A DNA stretch of 42,606 bases, taken from assembly GCA_013204555.1 (NCBI GenBank), contig JABMNO010000039.1, positions 1 to 42,606 on the forward strand. The letters run 5' to 3'. Positions within the stretch are counted from its first letter, which is position 1, and every line of letters starts with the position of its first letter. The position numbers and the translations under genes were made by a program. The DNA is from Chloroflexota bacterium (lineage in GTDB: Bacteria; Chloroflexota; Dehalococcoidia; Lucifugimonadales; Lucifugimonadaceae). Shown here in pieces: positions 1-9,750 of this stretch. A model generated the notes under the pieces. The model saw nothing but the letters and a program-made list of their open reading frames with translations, made no database searches and had not been told where the DNA came from.

Positions 1-1206
1 GCCCAGACACGAAAGATCATGGAAGGCGACAGGATGGCTGGTCGTCACGGCAACAAGGGTGTCATCGCCAAGATCCTTCCTGCCGAGGATATGCCTTACA
101 TGGAGGACGGCACCCCGCTCGACATAATCCTGAACCCGATTGGTGTGCCTTCACGAATGAACCTCGGCCAGGTGCTTGAGATTCATCTGGGGTGGGCCGC
201 CCGCAAACTGGGCTTCCGGGCCCGGACACCGGTATTCGACGGTGCTACCCACACTGGAATTGAAGACGAGCTCGCCCGGGCGTGGATGGTGGATGAGGCG
301 AAGGCGATTGATCGCCGGGAACTTAACGTGACGGGCTACGACGAGGAAGCGGTCGAATCGTGGCTCAAGGAGCGTGGTTACAAGTACAAGGACATCTTTG
401 ATGACTCCAAGCTTGGCATCGCACGTGAAGCGAGCCTGCGAATCTGGCTCGACGAGGAGGCCGGCGTAGACGTCGATGGTGTGAAAACCACGGAGTTGTA
501 CGAGAAGGCCCTGACTCTTGACAGAGAGCAGCACCTCGCCGCTCCCATTCTTGGGAAGCACACGCTGTACGACGGACGAACCGGTGAGGCATTTGACCAG
601 CCAATTGCGGTTGGTCAGGTCTACATGCTGAAACTGATTCACCTTGTGGAGGACAAAATCCACGCGAGGTCAACCGGTCCGTACTCGCTCATCACCCAGC
701 AGCCACTGGGCGGTAAGGCGCAGTTTGGTGGTCAGCGCTTTGGTGAGATGGAAGTGTGGGCGCTTGAGGCCTACAGCGCCGCGTACAACTTGCAGGAGAT
801 GCTCACGGTCAAGTCAGATGACGTGATTGGGAGGGTGAAGACATACGAGGCCTCGGTGAAGGGCGAAGACGTCATTCAGCCGGGGGTTCCAGAGTCGTTC
901 CACGTTCTCCTGAAGGAGCTACAGGGGCTTGGGCTCTCTGTTGAGTTGCTCAATGAGGCAACAACCCAGTACGACATCAAAGAGGGCGACAAGCCAGCTT
1001 CAGCCGCCGGCGAGATTGACAATTCAATCTGGTCTGAAATGGCGCTTGGCGAAGGCATGCCAGACCTCGATCTTGGCGATGATGACAGCGATGACGACAT
1101 TTTGATGTCGGATGACATCACGGCCGACGATGATGAGTCCAAAAGTGATGTCAAGGCTGACCTCGATGACGATGACGATGACGATGACGAAGACGAGGAC
1201 GAGTAA
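1..1206 (+). CDS. rpoB: DNA-directed RNA polymerase subunit beta, C-terminal part (5' end outside window)
   Basis: This is the C-terminal third of the RNA polymerase beta subunit, open in frame from the first base. Near the window start it reads [14 protein letters not shown], the conserved active-centre segment of beta. Further on are [12 protein letters not shown] and the switch/clamp region [32 protein letters not shown], quoted here only to name the block; it is the beta segment that contacts beta prime. The last roughly 50 residues leave the conserved fold and form an Asp/Glu-rich tail ending in a nearly unbroken acidic run, which typical beta subunits lack. rpoC follows after 153 bp in the same direction, the usual rpoBC order. 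Identity is certain. The role of the acidic tail is unknown. Confidence 0.98.
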   Translation, partial: AQTRKIMEGDRMAGRHGNKGVIAKILPAEDMPYMEDGTPLDIILNPIGVPSRMNLGQVLEIHLGWAARKLGFRARTPVFDGATHTGIEDELARAWMVDEAKAIDRRELNVTGYDEEAVESWLKERGYKYKDIFDDSKLGIAREASLRIWLDEEAGVDVDGVKTTELYEKALTLDREQHLAAPILGKHTLYDGRTGEAFDQPIAVGQVYMLKLIHLVEDKIHARSTGPYSLITQQPLGGKAQFGGQRFGEMEVWALEAYSAAYNLQEMLTVKSDDVIGRVKTYEASVKGEDVIQPGVPESFHVLLKELQGLGLSVELLNEATTQYDIKEGDKPASAAGEIDNSIWSEMALGEGMPDLDLGDDDSDDDILMSDDITADDDESKSDVKADLDDDDDDDDEDEDE

Positions 1207-1359
1207 TCAAACAAATGGGATCGGGCGCACTGACCCCAAACAAACGTTTTGACTCCACTGGGATGAGGCAACGGGCAGCCCAGTGACGATCAAGACATTG
1301 ACTTCAGGCAACTAGCGGTAACTTGTCGTGCTAATTGGCGCGAAAAGGACTGAGTACGA

Positions 1360-4300
1360 ATGACAGATACTGGCACAGACTTCAACGCGATCCGAATCTC
1401 CCTGGCATCACCTGAACAGGTGCGCGCATGGTCATATGGTGAAGTAACCAAGCCGGAGACGATCAATTACCGGACACTCCGCCCTGAGAAGGACGGACTT
1501 TTCTGTGAGCGCATTTTTGGTCCCACAAAGGACTGGGAGTGCTACTGCGGAAAGTACAAGAAGATCCGCTACAAGGGCGTTGTGTGTGACCGCTGCGGCG
1601 TGGAGATTGCCCGCGCAAAGGTCCGACGTGAGCGCATGGGGCACATCAAGCTGGCCGCTCCCGTAGCGCACATATGGTTCTCAAAAGGCACTCCATCCCG
1701 ATTGGGTCTCCTTCTTGATCTGTCGCCACGCAACCTTGAGCGAGTCCTCTACTTCGCCCAGTACATCGTGACGTCAGTGGATGAGGACGCTCGTAAGAGG
1801 GCGATGGAAAGCCTCGACAGCTACCTGGAAATCGAGCTCGAACGGCTCGATGGTGAGACGCTGAAGGAGATTGAAGCCCTGAAGAGCGGTGACATCGCTA
1901 TTGAGGAATTGGCCGCTTCTGAGGAAGTTGAAGAAGCCAAGCCAGCCAAGCCAGTCAAGAAGAAGAAGGTGACTGCCGCCGCCGCTAAAGCAGCCAAGGA
2001 AGCTGAAGAAGCAGCTGAGGAAGCAGGCGAAGATGCTGAGCCTGAAGATCCGCTCGTCGTTTCCATTCGCAGCACGGAAGAGAAGTACGAAAACCAGAAG
2101 TCCGAGCTTGAAGCCGACATCCAGGGTCGAATAGAAGAGCTTGAGGGCATTGCAGTCCTCGACCTCCTGACAGAGGCACGCTACCGAGAGCTTCGTGATC
2201 GGTACGGTGAAGTCTTCAATGCGGGCATGGGTGCGGAATCCATACTGGAAGTCCTGAAAGCGCGGGATCTGGTCGCAGACCGCCGCGATCTGCAGGAAGA
2301 GGTACGGTCGACGTCTGGTCAGCGCCGCAAGAAGGCGATTAAGCGCCTGCGTGTGCTGGAATCATTTGTAAAGAGTGGCAACAAGCCCGACTGGATGATC
2401 CTCACCATGTTGCCGGTGCTTCCGCCAGAACTCAGGCCAATGGTCCAACTGGATGGTGGTCGATTTGCAACGTCAGACCTCAATGACCTCTACAGAAGGG
2501 TCATCAACCGGAACAACCGACTCCGCAGACTTCTTGATCTCCAGGCCCCGGACATCATTGTCCGTAACGAAAAGCGGATGCTTCAGGAAGCTGTTGATGC
2601 GCTGATTGATAACGGTCGGCGAGGTCGCGCTATCTCGAGTAGCCACAACCACAAGCTCAAGTCACTGACGGACCTCCTCCGAGGAAAGCAGGGAAGGTTC
2701 CGTCAGAACCTGCTTGGTAAGCGTGTTGACTACTCAGGCCGGTCAGTGATTATTGTTGGTCCTGAGTTGAGGCTGCATGAGTGTGGTCTGCCTAAGAAGA
2801 TGGCGCTTGAATTGTTCAAGCCGTTTGTCATGAACGCGCTCGTCGTCAAAGGTTTTGCGCACAATATTAAGAGCGCCAAGCGGATGGCGGAGCGGTCTCG
2901 CCCAGAAGTCTGGGACATTCTTGAGGAAGTCATCAAGAACCGCCCGGTGCTTCTCAACCGAGCCCCAACGCTTCACCGCCTTGGTATTCAGGCGTTCCAG
3001 CCGGTACTGGTTGAGGGATCCGCCATCAGAATTCACCCTCTGGTTTGCACGGCCTTCAACGCAGACTTTGATGGTGACCAGATGGCTGTTCACGTACCGC
3101 TGTCCCGCGAAGCTGTGCTCGAAGCCCAGCGTCTGATGCTGAGTACTTACAACATGCTTTCACCTGCGTCTGGTGACCCAATTGTGTCGCCAACGCTGGA
3201 TATGGTTCTTGGCAACTTCTACCTCACCACTGTTGAAGGTGAGTCCGTAGAGAAAGTTGAACCAGTTGAGCCAGTTGAGTCAGCCGAAGAGACTGAAGAG
3301 CCGGTGGCACGCAAGAAGTTCTTGAGCTTCGACGATGCCCGCCTGGCTTTTGATTTTGGTCAGGTAGGTCTTCGTACCAAAGTTGACGTCAAAAGCTCAC
3401 TGACCGGTAGTAAGTGGCTGACAACAACTGTTGGGCGGATCATCTTCAATGAAGCCGTTCCCGAAGAGATGGGCTACATCAATGAGATTGTCGACCGCGA
3501 CAAGATCAAAGACCTCGTCTCAATCGCCTACGAAACGCTGGGCAATGAGCGCACTGCCGACTTCCTTGACGCCCTCAAAGGTCTTGGATTCCGCTACGCG
3601 ACTCAGTCCGGCATAACTATCGCCATCAGCGACATCGTGGTCCCGCCCGAAAAAGAGGCTCTCCTGAAGAAGGCGGACAACGTTATCTTCAAGCTGGAAG
3701 AGCAGTATTTCCAGGGCATGATTACGGAAGATGAGCGTTACCGCGCCGCCGTTGAGACCTGGACGAAGGTCAATGACGAAATCACTGAAGCGGTGAAGAA
3801 CGCTCTGCCTAACTATGGTGGCATCTACACCATGGCTTCGTCAGGAGCGAAAGGAAACATCGCGCAGATCAAGCAGATGGCTGGTATGCGTGGATTGATG
3901 TCCGACCCGAAAGGAAGGATTATTGACCTTCCGATTCGCTCAAGTTTCCGCGAGGGCCTTTCAGTCCTTGAGTACTTCATCTCCACACACGGTGGTCGTA
4001 AAGGACTTGCTGACACCGCCCTGAGGACTGCTGACTCTGGTTACTTGACCCGTCGTCTCGCAGACGTTGCTCAGGACGTTATCGTCCTGTTTGAGGACTG
4101 TGGCACCCGGAACGGAATCTGGGTGCATGAGGCCGTTGATACCGCTACTGAGGCCAGTCTGCAGGACAGGCTCATTGCACGGTACCCGGCTGCACCGGTC
4201 ATTCACCCTGAGACAGGTGAAGTTCTTGCAATCGAAGGCGAACTGCTCCAGTTCGTCTCGGCGAAGGCGATTGTGGACTCTGGACTTACAGAAGTTTATG

Positions 4301-5832
4301 TGCGATCTCCGCTCAGTTGCGAGGCGTCACGAGGGTTGTGCCAGATGTGCTACGGCGCGTCATTGGCAACTGGTGAGGTTGCGTATCTTGGCGAGGCTGC
4401 TGGAATCATCGCGGCTCAGAGCATTGGTGAGCCGGGAACGCAGCTCACGATGCGTACTTTCCACACGGGAGGTATTGCTGGACTGGACATTACAAGTGGT
4501 CTGCCAAGGGTTGAGGAACTTTTCGAAGCCCGGAACCCACGTGGTGTGGCCATTATTACCGAGATTGATGGCACCGTAGAAGTGGTCTCCACGGAGGAAG
4601 GCAGAGAAGTAAAAATCTCTGACGTTCAGGAGTTCCGCGAGGACTATGACATTCCCTCAACACACAAGCCACTGGCGAAGACAGGTGACTGGATTGATGT
4701 GGGATCGCCAATTCTCGGCAAGAAGAAGATCCGTGGAGCCAACAAGATAGACGATTCAGCGTTGGCCATTGATGACGAGATACTGGCCACCGCGGCGGGT
4801 GTTGTAAAGGTCACCAAGACCGGCATGTCTGTGACGTGGGATGAGCGAGACGACCGGCTCTACAAGATTCCGGCAGCATCTGCGATTACGGTAGCCACTG
4901 GTGAGACTGTTGCCGCTGGTCAGGCATTGACCGCCGGGCCTAAGGGACCACAGGACATTCTGAGAATTGAAGGACATGAGTCAGCTCAGCAGTACATCAT
5001 TTCTGAGGTGCAGGCTGTCTACAAATCCCAGGGTGTACCAATTCACGACAAGCACATAGAAGTAATCATTCGTCAGATGCTTAAGAAGGTTAGAGTGGAC
5101 GTCCCCGGCGACACGGATCTTCTGCCTGGAGAACTGATTGACCGCCTTGAGTACGAGAAGCGAAACGCCAAGATCCTGGCAGAGGGTGGCGAGCCGGCAA
5201 CGGCCAGCCCGGTGCTGCTGGGTGTGACACGGGCATCATTGAACACAGACAGTTTCCTTGCAGCAGCTTCATTCCAGGAGACCGCGAGGGTGCTTACCGA
5301 AGCCGCGATCAGCGGATCGGTCGACCACCTTCTGGGCCTCAAAGAGAACGTCATCATTGGTCGGTTGATCCCGGCCCGAATGGATCGTTCGGCGGCTGGC
5401 AGGGCGAAGCTCGGTCTTGACACGCTTGGTCCACGCATTAGCGGGACGCTTTCAGGCACCACTGATGCGCCTCCAACATTCGAGGAAGCACTGCGGGCGT
5501 TTGGCGCCACAGAAGGTGACTTCTCCGGTCAGGGTGCGGGAGGCTTCGGCCCGCTTGATCCGACCGTTTTGGCGGGGGATGGAGCAAGTGCAGGAGATAC
5601 GGCAGCGAAGGCGGCGGAATCTTTCGGGACTTCCAATAAGGGAGATTCCGAAGAGGACCAGCAGGCCGCAGCTGCTGCCGAATCACTGGTGGCTTCAACT
5701 TCCGGTGATGCTGCAACCGTCTTAAACGAGTTCGCTGGCGATGCCAAGTCAGATGATTCAGAGCCAGAGGCAACAGCAGAAGCGGAAGAGAAATCAGAAG
5801 CTGAAGCTGAGCCAGAGCCTGCGGGCGACTAA
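1360..5832 (+). CDS. rpoC: DNA-directed RNA polymerase subunit beta prime
   Basis: Full-length beta prime subunit of 1490 residues, forming the catalytic centre and clamp of RNA polymerase. The N-terminal zinc-binding site is visible as C61, C63, C76 and C79. The catalytic magnesium loop NADFDGD lies at 567-573, with D569, D571 and D573 as metal ligands. The second zinc site is C914, C987, C994 and C997. Two low-complexity inserts interrupt the fold: a Lys/Ala/Glu-rich stretch at about 185-228 and a Val/Glu/Pro stretch at about 627-650. The final 90 residues or so are Ala/Glu/Ser-rich and acidic. AAAAGGA a few bases before the ATG at 1360 is a good ribosome binding site. No terminator is obvious before the tRNA-Val gene. 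Confidence 0.99.
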   Translation: MTDTGTDFNAIRISLASPEQVRAWSYGEVTKPETINYRTLRPEKDGLFCERIFGPTKDWECYCGKYKKIRYKGVVCDRCGVEIARAKVRRERMGHIKLAAPVAHIWFSKGTPSRLGLLLDLSPRNLERVLYFAQYIVTSVDEDARKRAMESLDSYLEIELERLDGETLKEIEALKSGDIAIEELAASEEVEEAKPAKPVKKKKVTAAAAKAAKEAEEAAEEAGEDAEPEDPLVVSIRSTEEKYENQKSELEADIQGRIEELEGIAVLDLLTEARYRELRDRYGEVFNAGMGAESILEVLKARDLVADRRDLQEEVRSTSGQRRKKAIKRLRVLESFVKSGNKPDWMILTMLPVLPPELRPMVQLDGGRFATSDLNDLYRRVINRNNRLRRLLDLQAPDIIVRNEKRMLQEAVDALIDNGRRGRAISSSHNHKLKSLTDLLRGKQGRFRQNLLGKRVDYSGRSVIIVGPELRLHECGLPKKMALELFKPFVMNALVVKGFAHNIKSAKRMAERSRPEVWDILEEVIKNRPVLLNRAPTLHRLGIQAFQPVLVEGSAIRIHPLVCTAFNADFDGDQMAVHVPLSREAVLEAQRLMLSTYNMLSPASGDPIVSPTLDMVLGNFYLTTVEGESVEKVEPVEPVESAEETEEPVARKKFLSFDDARLAFDFGQVGLRTKVDVKSSLTGSKWLTTTVGRIIFNEAVPEEMGYINEIVDRDKIKDLVSIAYETLGNERTADFLDALKGLGFRYATQSGITIAISDIVVPPEKEALLKKADNVIFKLEEQYFQGMITEDERYRAAVETWTKVNDEITEAVKNALPNYGGIYTMASSGAKGNIAQIKQMAGMRGLMSDPKGRIIDLPIRSSFREGLSVLEYFISTHGGRKGLADTALRTADSGYLTRRLADVAQDVIVLFEDCGTRNGIWVHEAVDTATEASLQDRLIARYPAAPVIHPETGEVLAIEGELLQFVSAKAIVDSGLTEVYVRSPLSCEASRGLCQMCYGASLATGEVAYLGEAAGIIAAQSIGEPGTQLTMRTFHTGGIAGLDITSGLPRVEELFEARNPRGVAIITEIDGTVEVVSTEEGREVKISDVQEFREDYDIPSTHKPLAKTGDWIDVGSPILGKKKIRGANKIDDSALAIDDEILATAAGVVKVTKTGMSVTWDERDDRLYKIPAASAITVATGETVAAGQALTAGPKGPQDILRIEGHESAQQYIISEVQAVYKSQGVPIHDKHIEVIIRQMLKKVRVDVPGDTDLLPGELIDRLEYEKRNAKILAEGGEPATASPVLLGVTRASLNTDSFLAAASFQETARVLTEAAISGSVDHLLGLKENVIIGRLIPARMDRSAAGRAKLGLDTLGPRISGTLSGTTDAPPTFEEALRAFGATEGDFSGQGAGGFGPLDPTVLAGDGASAGDTAAKAAESFGTSNKGDSEEDQQAAAAAESLVASTSGDAATVLNEFAGDAKSDDSEPEATAEAEEKSEAEAEPEPAGD

Positions 5833-5858
5833 TAACGACTTCAACGGGGGTCTCGCGG

Positions 5859-5864
5859 TACAAT
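5859..5864 (+). promoter_or_regulatory. possible -10 box for tRNA-Val
   Basis: TACAAT lies 39 bp upstream of the tRNA and just after the rpoC stop. The same hexamer stands upstream of the tRNA-Thr gene at 42244-42249. No convincing -35 box is seen at normal spacing, so the tRNA could also be co-transcribed with rpoC. Confidence 0.3.
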
Positions 5865-5903
5865 CCGTGGGCCCCTGTGTCGTTATGGGGTCTGTATGGG
5901 ATT

Positions 5904-5980
5904 GGGCGGTTAGCTCAGTTGGTTAGAGCGCAGCGTTGACATCGCTGAGGTCGGAGGTTCGAGTCCTCCATCGCCCACCA
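5904..5980 (+). tRNA. tRNA-Val (anticodon GAC), CCA encoded
   Basis: The cloverleaf folds fully. The acceptor GGGCGGT pairs with ATCGCCC, the D arm is GCTC/GAGC, and the anticodon stem CAGCG/CGCTG holds loop TTGACAT with anticodon GAC. The T arm is GGAGG/CCTCC around TTCGAGT. The discriminator A at 5977 is followed by genome-encoded CCA. It lies 71 bp after rpoC on the same strand. Confidence 0.97.
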
Positions 5981-6030
5981 CCAAACCACTGGTTATATAA
6001 GTGATCAAAAGAGCGCACATAGATCGGTCC

Positions 6031-6153
6031 ATCCGGAGAGGATTCCTCTCCGGATTTACATTGACTGATTCAACAACTATCGGGGCGCGTCCCTGATTAC
6101 GTCTGCAATGCAGGACGCGCCTAAAACTCGACCGCCGACATTCAGTTGGCGGT
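6031..6153 (+). promoter_or_regulatory. structured leader upstream of thrS: three tandem hairpins
   Basis: Three inverted repeats lie in the tRNA-Val to thrS gap. The first has a perfect 10-bp stem at 6031-6040/6046-6055 with a 5-nt loop. The second has a 9-bp stem at 6084-6092/6113-6121 with a 20-nt loop. The third has an 8-bp stem, including one G-U pair, at 6131-6138/6146-6153. None is followed by a clear T run, and no T-box sequence was recognised. They could end tRNA-Val transcripts, process the tRNA, or control thrS. The hairpins are seen in the sequence; the regulatory role is inferred. Confidence 0.45.
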
Positions 6154-6217
6154 ACGCAGCTTTTACCGTAGTCGTAGGCCAGCGCATCAAGTTGGCACGC
6201 TCTTACAAAGGATCAGT

Positions 6218-7957
6218 ATGACGAACCAGAACACCAGCGCGGAGCTCGCAGATCTGCGAAGCAGAATGCGCCACTCCGCCGCACACGTCCTAGCCGAAGT
6301 AGTTCTTGATATGTTCCCTGAGGCACAACTTACCATTGGCCCGCCAACTCAAGATGGCTTTTACTATGACTTCGCAGTGGATACGCCGTTTACTCCTGAA
6401 GACCTGAAGAAGATTGAGCGCCAGATGCGCAAGTCGATCGGCCGTAATCATCCGTTCGTTGAGCGAGAGGTCAGTCGCAGCGAGGCCGCTGAAATCGTCA
6501 AGGACAACGCGTTCAAGCTGGAGATACTGGAAGGTATTCCGGAAGATGAGACGGTTACCTTCTGCGCGCACGGGGACTTTGAAGACCTATGCCGTGGCGG
6601 CCACGTGGAGTCAACGGGTCAGATCAAGGCGGTGAAACTTCTCACTTCATCTGGCGCGTACTGGCGTGGTGATGAGAATAATCCCATGCTGCAGCGCATC
6701 TATGGCACCGCCTGGGAGTCGAAAGACGCCCAGCAGGCCTACATTGATCGCGTGGCGGAGGCTGAAAAGCGGGACCATCGCAAGCTGGGGCCACAACTCG
6801 GTCTGTTCTTCTTTGACTCGCTCGCCCCTGCAAGCCCTTTCTATCTTCCCAAAGGTACACACGTCTTCAATAGCCTCGTCAACTTCGTGAAAGACCTGTA
6901 CGGGACCTATGGCTATCAGGAAGTGATGACGCCTCAGATATACAACACGGAGTTGTGGAAGACGTCTGGCCACTACGAGGCATATCACGAGAACATGTTC
7001 ACCATGGATGTGGATGGGCGCGAGTTTGGCGTGAAACCAATGAACTGCCCCCCTGCCATGATGGTCTATAAATCAGATTTGCGTTCATACCGAGATTTGC
7101 CAATCCGATGGGCCGACTTCAGCCGGCTCCACCGCTACGAGCAGTCTGGCGCCACGCACGGCCTCACCAGGACCCGCGCCTTCACGCAGGATGACGCCCA
7201 CATTTTCTGTACTCGCAAGCAGATTGGGTCAGAGGTCAAGGGCTTCATTGACATGCTTGTGTCCGCTTACAAAGTCTTTGGTTTTGATACCGTTCGCTTC
7301 GCGTTGTCACTCCGTCCTGAAAAGCGCATTGGTTCAGATGAGTTGTGGGATGAGGCGGAAGAGATACTTGAGAACCTGCTGTCTGAGTTTGGGATTGAGT
7401 ACGAGCGGATGTCTGGTGAAGGTGCCTTTTACGGCCCGAAGATCGACGTGTTCGCCCCCGACGCGATTGGACGAGAGTGGCAGCTGGGTACTGTGCAGCT
7501 AGATTTCAACCAGCCAGACCGATTTGGGCTGGAGTACGTTGAAGAAGACGGCAGCCGCCAACGGCCCGCGATGATTCACCGTGCGATGCTGGGTTCAATT
7601 GAACGGTTCCTGGGTGTATGGATTGAGCACATTGCCGGGGCGTTTCCTGTGTGGATTGCGCCGGTACAGGCGGTGGTCGTTCCAATCACCGACCGGAACA
7701 ATGACTACTGCCATGATGTGGCGAAATCGCTCGCGAAATCTGGCGTCCGTATCGAAGTGGACGATTCCAGTGATCGGATGAACGCCAAGATCCGGAAGGC
7801 GCAACTTCAGAAGGTGCCTTACATGCTGGTAGTTGGCGATCGAGAGCAGGAGACGGGTGAAATATCCGTGAGGCTTCGGAGTGGTGAAGATCTGGGTTCA
7901 ATGCCAGTTGCATCGGTCGAAAGCCGTATTGCCGAGGAGGTCGCCGATTTCAAGTAG
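6218..7957 (+). CDS. thrS: threonine--tRNA ligase, form without TGS domain
   Basis: Class II aminoacyl-tRNA synthetase charging tRNA-Thr with threonine. The zinc ligands of the active site are recognisable as C277 (MNCPP), H328 (QDDAH) and H454 (MIHRAM). The editing domain that removes mischarged serine starts almost at the N-terminus with H19-x3-H23 (RHSAAH) and continues to CAHGDFEDLCRGGH. The C-terminal anticodon-binding domain is present (PVWIAPVQ to the end). The N-terminal TGS domain of about 60 residues seen in E. coli ThrRS is absent, giving 579 instead of about 640 residues. The ATG at 6218 was chosen because AAAGGA lies just upstream. An in-frame TTG at 6146 would put a hairpin inside the coding region. 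A weak hairpin (7966-7983) follows the stop. Confidence 0.97.
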   Translation: MTNQNTSAELADLRSRMRHSAAHVLAEVVLDMFPEAQLTIGPPTQDGFYYDFAVDTPFTPEDLKKIERQMRKSIGRNHPFVEREVSRSEAAEIVKDNAFKLEILEGIPEDETVTFCAHGDFEDLCRGGHVESTGQIKAVKLLTSSGAYWRGDENNPMLQRIYGTAWESKDAQQAYIDRVAEAEKRDHRKLGPQLGLFFFDSLAPASPFYLPKGTHVFNSLVNFVKDLYGTYGYQEVMTPQIYNTELWKTSGHYEAYHENMFTMDVDGREFGVKPMNCPPAMMVYKSDLRSYRDLPIRWADFSRLHRYEQSGATHGLTRTRAFTQDDAHIFCTRKQIGSEVKGFIDMLVSAYKVFGFDTVRFALSLRPEKRIGSDELWDEAEEILENLLSEFGIEYERMSGEGAFYGPKIDVFAPDAIGREWQLGTVQLDFNQPDRFGLEYVEEDGSRQRPAMIHRAMLGSIERFLGVWIEHIAGAFPVWIAPVQAVVVPITDRNNDYCHDVAKSLAKSGVRIEVDDSSDRMNAKIRKAQLQKVPYMLVVGDREQETGEISVRLRSGEDLGSMPVASVESRIAEEVADFK

Positions 7958-8163
7958 GATTTCGCTCTCACTCACGGGTGAGAATTCGTATTTGACACCC
8001 TCTGAGGCCAATGCTAAGTTGAACTCGTTGAGTCGGAGCTAATAATGCGCCTCACCGCGGTCTGTATTAGACGCCAAATAACTGCTCAGAGGATGCGAAA
8101 TTCGACCGTCCGCCTGTTGAAGGCATCTAATGAGCAAGTACCGTACTTTGCTGGGAGTTTTAT

Positions 8164-9300
8164 TTGACCACCGATAAGATCGACATCCATCGTGGATTAG
8201 CGGACGTTTACTTCGACCGCACTGAATCATCATTCATCGATGGCAAAGAAGGCACGCTCCTCTATCGCGGTTATAACATCCACGATCTCGCTGAGAAATC
8301 GACGTTTGAGGAGACTTCATATCTCCTGATTCACGGAAAGCTACCGACGCGATCCGAACTTGACGCGTTTGACGTGGATTTGAGGTCTTCAAGGGCGATT
8401 CCTGACCAGGTAGTGGAGATCATTCGTGCCATCAAGGATTCCCATCCAATGGACGTCCTCCGTACCGCTACTTCAGCGCTTTCGTCATTTGACCCGGATG
8501 CGGGTGACAACTCTCCGGAGGCTACACTCCGGAAGGGTCTGAGACTCACTTCGCAGGTACCAACAATCGTTACCACTCACTACGCCATACGGGATGGTCG
8601 GGAGCCGGTCGCGCCTAGAAATGACCTCTCTCACGCCGCAAACTTCCTGTACATGTTCAAGGGTGAAGAGTGTGACGAAGACACAAACCAGCTCATGGAC
8701 AAGGATTTCATTCTTCACGCGGAGCACGGTTCAAACGCCTCATCGTTCACTGCGCGGGTGGTGGTTGGGACTAACGCTGACATCCACGGTGCGATAACTG
8801 CCGGGATCGCCGCTCTATCTGGTCCATCACATGGTGGCGCCGCAGAGGGGGTCATGAAGATGGCGCTTGAGATAGGCGAACCGGAGAATGCTGCGCAGTA
8901 CGTGAAAGATGTGCTGGCCAGGCGTGATCGTGTCATGGGATTTGGTCACCGTGTTTATCGCGCAGAGGATCCGAGGGCTCGACATCTCAAAGCGGGCGTC
9001 AAACGGCTGTCCGAGGAGATGGGGCAACCCAAGTGGTACGCGATTCTGGAAGCCGTCATTGAGGCAATGAAGCCCTATGCCCGCAGGGGGATTCATGTCA
9101 ATGTGGACTTCTTTGCAGGCGTCATCTATTACCTGAACGGTATTCCTGAGGATCTATTTGTTCCAATCTTTGCAATTGGTCGCATGCCGGGCTGGGTGCT
9201 ACAGGTGCTGGAACAGCAAGAAAACAACATCCTTCTACGACCACGACTCGCATACGTCGGTCCTGAAGAACAGGCCTACGTCCCTATCGCTGACCGATAA
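8164..9300 (+). CDS. gltA: citrate synthase (citrate/2-methylcitrate synthase family)
   Basis: Condenses acetyl-CoA with oxaloacetate to citrate, the entry step of the TCA cycle. At 378 residues it is the short bacterial form. The catalytic triad is visible: H223 in SGPSHGG, H262 in GFGHRVY and D315 in NVDFF. The N-terminal blocks LLYRGYNI and DLAEKSTFEE are typical of the family. The start is TTG at 8164, with GGGAG about nine bases upstream, and no better start lies nearby. A methylcitrate synthase cannot be separated by sequence inspection alone, but no prp genes lie nearby. The 206-bp gap before it contains a TTGACA box at 7992 without a good -10 partner. Confidence 0.93.
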   Translation: MTTDKIDIHRGLADVYFDRTESSFIDGKEGTLLYRGYNIHDLAEKSTFEETSYLLIHGKLPTRSELDAFDVDLRSSRAIPDQVVEIIRAIKDSHPMDVLRTATSALSSFDPDAGDNSPEATLRKGLRLTSQVPTIVTTHYAIRDGREPVAPRNDLSHAANFLYMFKGEECDEDTNQLMDKDFILHAEHGSNASSFTARVVVGTNADIHGAITAGIAALSGPSHGGAAEGVMKMALEIGEPENAAQYVKDVLARRDRVMGFGHRVYRAEDPRARHLKAGVKRLSEEMGQPKWYAILEAVIEAMKPYARRGIHVNVDFFAGVIYYLNGIPEDLFVPIFAIGRMPGWVLQVLEQQENNILLRPRLAYVGPEEQAYVPIADR

Positions 9301-9363
9301 CCGAACACTCAACTCACTCGTCATCTGGTATGTGATGCCAGAGTGGTGGTACTGGAGAAAACT

Positions 9364-9675
9364 ATGGCTGAAATCAAGGCAAGAACCGAAGGCAACAACG
9401 AGGTCGCTGAGTTTGAGGATTTACACCCTGAGTGCGCCCATTTCTGGATGATCGACGCCCCGGCGGGACCGATTAGCAAGGGAACCTGCAAACAGTGCAA
9501 GCAGGTTCGGGAATTTCAAAATTCAATCCAGACGAGCGGCTGGGATCGCGGAAACAGCGCAGCACGCAAGAAGGCAGCTGCCGCCGCGAAGAAGAAGGAA
9601 GATGCCGTCACCGCAGCGCTAGCTGGCGCTGCTGCCGCGACGGCGGAGGCCACAGACGAAGCTGGCGCCAAGTAA
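9364..9675 (+). CDS. small Cys/His (zinc-ribbon-like) protein with Ala/Lys-rich tail
   Basis: A 103-residue protein. The N-terminal half carries CAH at about residue 24, then C-K-Q-C about 18 residues later and REFQNS, giving a C-x-H ... C-x2-C arrangement that resembles a tiny zinc ribbon. The C-terminal 45 residues are almost only Ala, Lys and Glu (SAARKKAAAAAKKKED), suggesting a flexible or helical basic tail that might bind nucleic acid. Similar short proteins with a CxH...CxxC pattern are, to my recollection, common in Actinobacteria and Chloroflexi, but no function is known to me. The ATG at 9364 follows a GGAGAAAA ribosome binding site. It lies 63 bp after citrate synthase and ends at a strong terminator, so the two may share a transcript. 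Confidence 0.85.
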   Translation: MAEIKARTEGNNEVAEFEDLHPECAHFWMIDAPAGPISKGTCKQCKQVREFQNSIQTSGWDRGNSAARKKAAAAAKKKEDAVTAALAGAAAATAEATDEAGAK

Positions 9676-9696
9676 GTCTTCTCAATTCGCATAGTC

Positions 9697-9725
9697 AAAA
9701 AGGCGTTCATAGCGAACGCCTTTTT
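9697..9725 (+). terminator. intrinsic terminator
   Basis: The GGCGTTC stem at 9702-9708 pairs with GAACGCC at 9714-9720 across a 5-nt loop. It is flanked by A5 before and T5 after, followed by more T-rich sequence. It lies 22 bp after the small-protein stop. The symmetric A and T tracts mean it could also stop transcription from the other strand. Confidence 0.92.
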
Positions 9726-9750
9726 GTTTTAGAAGTAACGCTCAGGAATC

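Noticed and set aside
6000..6217. T-box riboswitch before thrS
   Set aside because: No T-box consensus and no antiterminator/terminator pair with a T run could be found.
7966..7983. Terminator after thrS
   Set aside because: Only a 6-bp stem with a 6-nt loop and no T tract, so it is too weak to annotate as a terminator.
7992..8020. Promoter for citrate synthase with TTGACA
   Set aside because: The -35 box is perfect, but the hexamer at 17-bp spacing (TAAGTT) matches the -10 consensus at only three positions.
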